A DNA stretch of 64,000 bases from Coniferiporia sulphurascens (lineage: Eukaryota > Basidiomycota > Agaricomycetes > Hymenochaetales > Hymenochaetaceae). How positions within the stretch are numbered: position 1 is the first letter of the stretch; the number at the start of each line of letters is the position of its first letter. Positions 61,672 to 64,000 of the stretch are shown piece after piece. A program made the position numbers and the translations under genes. The notes under the pieces were generated by a model. It saw only the letters and a list, made by a program, of their open reading frames with translations. It made no database searches and was not told the DNA's origin. The stretch lies in NCBI GenBank assembly GCA_002794785.1, contig NBBA01000015.1, forward strand, positions 930,001 to 994,000. The letters are read 5' to 3'.

Positions 61672-62625
61672 TTCGTGGTACTCAAGGTTCCTTTGCCGCC
61701 CTTGCGCCGGCTCCTGCTAGTAGGAATATTAGTTCCACATCCGGTTAAAATTTGACTTAGCTTAATTCCGACGTTTTTTTTTCCGATTCATTCCCCTTGC
61801 GACGACCCCATATCTTTGTTACCCGAAAAACTCCCGCAGATACAGTAAAACCCCATATATTCGATTTCGTTCTTTCTCTATGCGTGAGCATCTCGAACAT
61901 TAGCATTCTCCTCGCATATTTGATATTAGTAATTTCTTGTTCACAATGCGGTTTTTAATGCATTTCGACTCATTCTGTCAATAACGTCGTGTGAATTCAA
62001 CTATCCATGGCTCAGGCGAATTGGTTTAGGGCCGGAAGAAAGATTAAGCTCCTAGTCCGCTTCTCGGGAGTCGACACTGTACCATACCAGGCACCGACTC
62101 CTATGGAACCTTGGTCCCCCAAAGCCTGGATCATGGTCGAGAGCCGTCGATCGATTACTGGAACTCATCCCCTGGATCCGAGACCACCAGAGGACGGCCA
62201 ATAGCTCGCGAGCAAGCTATCCACCGCAGCTTAGCACGTGATCCAAGAACATTTCCTGTCGATCCTTCCAGAGTCAATCATTGTCTCGGATCCTTTTTCA
62301 CCTTCTTCTTTTGGGAATTTCCGACTCCGCCCAGCCTCAATCTCTGCCGTAGCCGTTACAACGGATGTCTCACTTTGTCCTGACTGTCCCGTCCCGACAG
62401 GCTCTGCCCGCAATGAAAGACATCGAAAATTATACACCGATTCCCGCCACTCTTAGCACATTTTATCACAGCACCTGCCAGCCCTTCTCCGCCCTTCAGA
62501 CATTTAAAAACTACTATCTCTTCGCGGAGTAACCGTTTTCACTCGCCAGCCACGACAGCGACGCCCATCCAGAGATAAAAATTGCACCCACAAGAGTAAC
62601 AGATACGGCACTACACAACTCTGCA
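61672..62625. other. Intergenic, no gene supported
   Basis: 3' flank of modular gene B and promoter of the next gene. A 5' leader-like C/T-rich stretch lies near 62500. No supported frame. Confidence 0.5.
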
Positions 62626-64000
62626 ATGGACGGGCGAACGGGACGGTCCAGCGGTACAGCTACCTCTGTCCACCGTTTGCCCCGCGTATCTGCAGCCCTG
62701 CAGAACGCTGCACCCCCGCCATCCCCGAGCTCACACACACCTCGGTCAAATGAGATGGCACGCCAATCGGGGGTAAAGTACGATAATCACCAGCAAAGCT
62801 CGGTCACTGCCAACATCCTCGAATGGGAAGAAGACAACAACCGACAAAGGTCCATGCAGTCGGACGCGTTGTCCGCAAGAGGTGAGCAACAGCATTAAGC
62901 GAATATGCGGTCTCACTAGTACCTGTCTGCTCAGTATTTGCTAACGAAGCATCAGACTCGCGGTATCCCGACTTTCCCCCTCCACTTTCACGCACCCAGC
63001 CGCAAGCGATCCCGCAGCAGTCGAAACATAGTAATTATCCGCCTGCACGGGCGTCTCGCCATTCCAAGCATCGGAACTCCCTTTCAGCACCCCTCCCAGG
63101 GGGGCCCTTACAGAATGGAAGTGTTAATACGGCACCGGATATTACTGCGCCGCAACCCACATCCTTTTCCGATGCGCATCTGCCAACAGCAAGCAGCTTT
63201 CCACTTCCCGCCGCGCTGCAGCGGCTCAAGGAGGCCGACCTGGAGACATTCAAACTCGCCCGTGCTTGCGGAATGACGCCTGACCCAATTCGAATCTCGC
63301 GCCCTCCGAAATCCTTCGTTGGTGACGAGCAAGAGCCAGCAGAACGACGAGGTCTCACGAATAGGGATAGCTACGATAATCACGGTGTAAATAGGCGGTG
63401 AGTGGTATCAGCGGATTTATTCAAGTTGTTCTTCCCGTCTGATAGTTTCGACCGTGTTCAGGGCAACGCTTCCCCGGGCCTACGAGAGAACGAAGGGAAA
63501 GGAGAAGGATACTCGAACGCACTACCAGCAGTGCAACCGAACACCAGTTACGAGCGGCTCTCCTATCTCCAATTCGCAGACGACGCCGGTACTCTCCATA
63601 TTGGACTCGAAGCATAACTCGCCAGACCTCAGCAGGTCGCCGCCACCATTTTCTCCCGTGCATAATCCCGCTGCGCAACTTGCACGCATTGCAGCTCTAA
63701 TTAGACGGAATCGCGACGCTTGGAATGTCGTCACTCCTACCTCCTCCTCTGCAAACTCAGGTTTATCCGGTAGCTTGGCCCCCGCGGCGCTGATCGACGT
63801 CGACAGCTTGCTGCACGAACACGTCATAGATGCTCAGGTGGAAGTTATGCGCACGGAAGTAAAGCATGAAGACGGACAGGAAGAGGAGAACGAGGGGTGG
63901 AGGAAGCCAATGGTGCTGATCGATGTCAATGACCCCGGATACCGTAAGTTTGGTTATCCTTGCTGTTTTGGAGTAGACCTGACATCAAGTTGCATTCATA
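62626..64000 (+). CDS. 5' part of a gene for a mostly disordered protein (runs off the window)
   Basis: Exons 62626-62881, 62935-63397 and 63462-63943 join in frame (phases 1 and 2; GT-AG introns of 53 and 64 nt). A further donor GTAAGT at 63944 opens an intron whose acceptor lies at or beyond the edge. The ~400 residues visible start MDGRTGRSSGTATSVHRLPR and are rich in Ser, Pro, Gln and Arg. More ordered patches are LQRLKEADLETFKLARACGM and a segment with AQLARIAALIRRNRDAWNVV followed by an acidic stretch (EDGQEEENEGWRKPMVLIDV). No family recognised. Confidence 0.75.

Noticed and set aside
1..64000. CRISPR arrays, rRNA genes or bacterial operons
   Set aside because: No regularly spaced repeats, rRNA-like segments or intron-free gene strings were seen. 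All genes are intron-bearing and fungal in style.

Overview
The window looks like nuclear DNA of a filamentous basidiomycete (most likely an agaricomycete). Genes carry many short introns (about 46 to 90 nt, nearly all GT-AG) with conserved phases. Recognisable products are eukaryotic and fungal: an RNA polymerase I/III subunit, a CHY zinc-finger protein, an Egh16/MAS3-like secreted protein, Zn2Cys6-type domains and Ty1/copia retrotransposons. The species cannot be told from the sequence. Exon structures were rebuilt by hand from reading frames and splice sites.

Layout. 1-4763: a copia element relic, cut by an inverted LTR of another family at 1-191. 5.3-8.4 kb: a zinc-cluster relic and an STT3 pseudogene. 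9.35-10.66 kb: a membrane-anchored HtrL/YibB-like gene (+). 12.26-16.08 kb: a ten-exon modular gene of unknown function (-). 18.16-18.78 kb: a pogo/Fot1-type MITE. 19.6-22.1 kb: a proline-rich NPF-motif protein (-). 22.4-27.9 kb: a tandemly duplicated gene that joins the N-terminal module of that protein to a C-terminal Zn2Cys6 cluster, the two copies separated by a UBA1 pseudogene. 29.3-31.2 kb: RPC40 and tRNA-His(GTG). 31.9-32.5 kb: CHY zinc finger (+). 33.4-34.9 kb: Egh16/MAS3-like secreted protein with a 21-bp minisatellite (-). 37.6-39.5 kb: unrecognised 589-aa protein (-). 42.4-45.2 kb: partly resolved membrane-protein gene (+). 46.03-52.03 kb: a second copia element with both LTRs, split by a 562-bp solo LTR. 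57.8-61.7 kb: paralogue of the modular gene (+). 62.6 kb to the end: 5' part of a disordered-protein gene (+).

The strongest signals are structural. (1) The two 1,105/1,109-aa paralogues have identical intron positions and phases, and the introns recur at the same places inside repeated protein modules, so the gene apparently grew by internal duplication. (2) Three neighbouring genes share a two-exon N-terminal module with a conserved 130-nt second exon; two of them have replaced the rest with a canonical Zn2Cys6 cluster and a coiled coil. (3) Both copia copies keep one continuous frame without indels and were killed by nonsense codons almost all derivable from CGA by CpG transition, a methylation/RIP-like signature. 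Relics of two core housekeeping genes (STT3, UBA1) that retain introns are DNA-level duplications or decayed copies, not retrocopies.
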